NCBI GenBank assembly: GCA_964510855.1
Contig: CAZEDB010000002.1
Location: forward strand, 62,001-126,000
Source: UBA8828 sp964510855
GTDB lineage: Bacteria > Verrucomicrobiota > Verrucomicrobiia > Opitutales > UBA953
DNA length: 64,000 bases
Direction: 5' to 3'
Shown: positions 62,019 through 64,000 of the stretch, piece after piece
Layout: every line of letters begins with the position of its first letter
Numbering within the stretch: position 1 is the first letter of the stretch
The notes under the pieces: generated by a model
The model's input: only the letters and a program-made list of their open reading frames with translations
What the model was told of the DNA's origin: nothing
Databases searched by the model: none
Made by a program: the position numbers and the translations under genes

Positions 62019-64000
62019 ATGGAACCTCATTCCAAGGGTAGTACTGAGCTGCCCCCTGCCCCTTCGCTGGTTAAACCCGTTACCCTCGGGGCAGCGATTG
62101 CGACCTTGGGCGTGGTTTTTGGCGATATTGGAACCAGCCCCCTCTACGCTCTACGCGAAAGTTTTAAGGCGGCCTTTAATTTCGGAGGCAGCGTCCCCGT
62201 GGTCCCGATCCTTTCTCTGATTATCTGGTGCCTCATCGTGGTCGTGAGTGTTAAGTATGTGATCCTCGTAATGGAGGCACACGAAGAAGGCGAAGGTGGC
62301 GTCATGACATTGGTTTCCCTCACCAACCAGAATCAAGAAAATGCCCGACGCTGGACGATTCTTGTCGGGCTGATTGGTGCCGGCCTGCTTTATGGCGATG
62401 GCGTCATCACGCCCGCCATCTCAGTTCTCTCGGCCATGGAAGGTATCAAAGAGGCCAACGATCGACTCAATGGTCCCTTCTCAGCACAAACGCTCGCCAC
62501 CTATATTCCTTGGCTCGCCATCGCTGTACTTATTCCCCTCTTTGCCATTCAGAAAAAAGGTACTTCTAAAGTCGGCGCCTACTTTGGCCCCATCACCTTA
62601 ATTTGGTTTATTACTCTTGGAGCCCTTGGCGTGCTCTCACTGGTGCAGAATGCCAGCTCCCTGCCTGCCCTGCTCTGGGCCTTTAACCCCCTGGAAGGCT
62701 TTGGGCTCTTTCTCACCGAACCTGGTCTTGCCTTTGCTATCATCGGGGCGGTGTTTCTCGCGGTCACCGGCGCTGAAGCGCTTTATGCCGATATGGGGCA
62801 CTTTGGTGGCCGCCCCATCCGCTTCACCTGGCACTTGGTGGTTCTACCTGCGCTCATCTTAAACTATCTCGGACAAGGTGCCTGGGTTATGGCTCAGCCT
62901 GGAGATGCGGTTAAAGATGCGCTGTTTAATCCCTTCTTCAACATGGCACCCAATTGGGCCCAGATACCGCTGGTTGTCCTTGCAGCCCTCGCCGCCATCA
63001 TCGCCTCACAGGCCCTCATCTCAGGCGCGTTTTCGATGACCACCCAGGCCATCCAGCTTAATTACCTTCCCCGCATGCGCATTGAGCATACTTCGGGCGA
63101 AGAATCTGGGCAGGTCTATTTGCCGGTAGTTAATTGGATGCTATTTGCCGGCTGCACTTACGCGGTACTGCAATTTAAGACCTCTGAAAACTTAGCGGGA
63201 GCTTACGGAATCTCGGTGAGCTTAACCATGCTCTGCACCACGATTCTCTTTGCTGAATTCTTACGTCGTCGGAAGAAACTCGGAGTTGCTGCCTACATTT
63301 TTATGGCACCCTTCCTCATCCTCGAGCTGCTCTTTGTTACGGGTAATCTTCCCAAGATTCTTCATGGCGGCTGGCTTCCGCTTACGGTCGGCTTCTTTGC
63401 CTTCAATGTCATGTATATTTGGAACCGCGGGCGCTTGATGATGAAACGTAAGTTTGCGCTCGAGGAGCAAAAGGAGGTCTTCGATATCTTTATTGATAGT
63501 GTGGAGGATCGCTTCCATGCCGGTAAAATTCGCCGCGTGCCCGGAGTTGCCGTCTACATGGTAGGCAATGTGGAGTCGGTACCGATGGCGTTCGCCCATA
63601 ATCTTAAACACAACAAAGTCGTGCATGAGCACATCTTAGTGATGACGCTTAAGGTCGACGAATACCGCCCGTCAGTACCGGCCCCTGAGCGAATCCAACT
63701 CACCTACCGCGTGCCGAATCCTGCACCTGCTAATGGCCGCGCCCAAGAACCTTTCCCGAAAGTCCTACGGGTCATCGGACATTACGGCTTCCGCGAACTC
63801 GGCCAAGTTGAGCCCGTACTTAAGGCGGCTTTTGATGACCTCGGTATTACCTATGACCCGATGCAAGTGACCTTCTTCCTAAGTCGTGAGACGATTGTGC
63901 GCAGTGAGTCAGAATCGAATCAGCTTCGCCTGCCTAAGATTGAGGAAAAAATCTTTGAGGTGCTGAATCGCAATGCCCTCTCGGCAACCGCCTACTTCAA
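62019..64000 (+). CDS. kup: Kup-type potassium uptake transporter, 3' end outside window
   Basis: The frame opens with ATG at 62019 and stays open to the right edge, giving 660 residues; full Kup proteins are about 620-680, so it is nearly complete. The Kup family (KUP/HAK/KT) are proton-potassium symporters of the inner membrane. Signature segments are VVFGDIGTSPLYALRESFKA, EEGEGGVMTLVSLTN, GLLYGDGVITPAISVLSAME, FLAVTGAEALYADMGHFGGR and QLNYLPRMRIEHTSGEESGQ. About 12 helices span residues 25-450, and the remainder is the cytoplasmic domain (PRVPGVAVYMVGNVE-like RRVPGVAVYMVGNVESVP and VLRVIGHYGFREL). It is divergent from yajC. Confidence 0.95.
   Translation, partial: MEPHSKGSTELPPAPSLVKPVTLGAAIATLGVVFGDIGTSPLYALRESFKAAFNFGGSVPVVPILSLIIWCLIVVVSVKYVILVMEAHEEGEGGVMTLVSLTNQNQENARRWTILVGLIGAGLLYGDGVITPAISVLSAMEGIKEANDRLNGPFSAQTLATYIPWLAIAVLIPLFAIQKKGTSKVGAYFGPITLIWFITLGALGVLSLVQNASSLPALLWAFNPLEGFGLFLTEPGLAFAIIGAVFLAVTGAEALYADMGHFGGRPIRFTWHLVVLPALILNYLGQGAWVMAQPGDAVKDALFNPFFNMAPNWAQIPLVVLAALAAIIASQALISGAFSMTTQAIQLNYLPRMRIEHTSGEESGQVYLPVVNWMLFAGCTYAVLQFKTSENLAGAYGISVSLTMLCTTILFAEFLRRRKKLGVAAYIFMAPFLILELLFVTGNLPKILHGGWLPLTVGFFAFNVMYIWNRGRLMMKRKFALEEQKEVFDIFIDSVEDRFHAGKIRRVPGVAVYMVGNVESVPMAFAHNLKHNKVVHEHILVMTLKVDEYRPSVPAPERIQLTYRVPNPAPANGRAQEPFPKVLRVIGHYGFRELGQVEPVLKAAFDDLGITYDPMQVTFFLSRETIVRSESESNQLRLPKIEEKIFEVLNRNALSATAYF

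Overview
The window looks like a chromosomal segment from a member of the Verrucomicrobiota, most likely a free-living, polysaccharide-degrading, Opitutae-like bacterium. The evidence is a Minf_1886-family protein (21303-21758), a giant Verru_Chthon cassette A pseudopilin-like protein (52312-56298), a DUF6797/cupredoxin protein (48108-50597), a SMUG1-type uracil-DNA glycosylase (3681-4418) and a fused rhamnulose-1-phosphate aldolase/dehydrogenase (6498-8690). The sequence is a draft scaffold: 10 Ns lie at 4508-4517 and 100 Ns at 44686-44785, so linkage across the second gap is an assembly inference. Genes are densely packed, with several ATGA or TAATG stop/start overlaps and several convergent gene pairs overlapping by a few bases. 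No stretch over 300 bases lacks a gene. I saw no CRISPR array, insertion sequence, integrase or rRNA.

Layout. 1-4418: edge-truncated RmlD-like reductase, hisC, menH with a double-CDGSH iron-sulfur protein, a flavin-reductase-like protein, a small unknown and SMUG1. 4524-6473: biosynthetic arginine decarboxylase speA. 6498-13364 (minus): a deoxyhexose (L-rhamnose/L-fucose) operon of DeoR-type regulator, fucose-isomerase-like enzyme, class II aldolase, rhamnulokinase and bifunctional aldolase/dehydrogenase. 13559-14775: lipoprotein amidase and DUF5069. 14779-20267 (minus): trpB-yicC-HU-hisS-murJ. 20355-30317: uppP, Minf_1886, ADP-ribosylglycohydrolase, a GH95-like secreted protein, a HEAT-methyltransferase, two unknowns and a CNNM/CorC-type protein. 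30339-37122: hisF, metG-menF, nadB-panE and a lipoprotein. 37221-44679: a HAD-DciA(DUF721) fusion, then mreB-mreC-mreD-mrdA, glnS and tRNA-Ser(GGA). 44796-52190: a fucose-polymer island with two GH29 fucosidases, the DUF6797/cupredoxin protein and a DUF3472 protein. 52312-57013: orphan Verru_Chthon A plus a secreted beta-rich partner. 57018-61896 (minus): yajC-secDF-recJ. 62019-64000: kup, cut by the window end.

How the genes fit together. The fucosidases beyond the gap could release L-fucose outside the cytoplasm, and the 6.5-13.4 kb operon could isomerise, phosphorylate and cleave deoxyhexoses to dihydroxyacetone phosphate and lactaldehyde, then oxidise the lactaldehyde. No sugar transporter or microcompartment shell gene is present in the window. 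Cell-envelope growth is well represented: murJ, uppP, mreBCD, mrdA and an amidase. menF and menH point to menaquinone biosynthesis. The his genes (hisC, hisF, hisS) are scattered rather than in one operon. The most unusual coding architecture is the HAD-like hydrolase fused in frame to a DciA-type helicase-loader domain, directly upstream of mreB.
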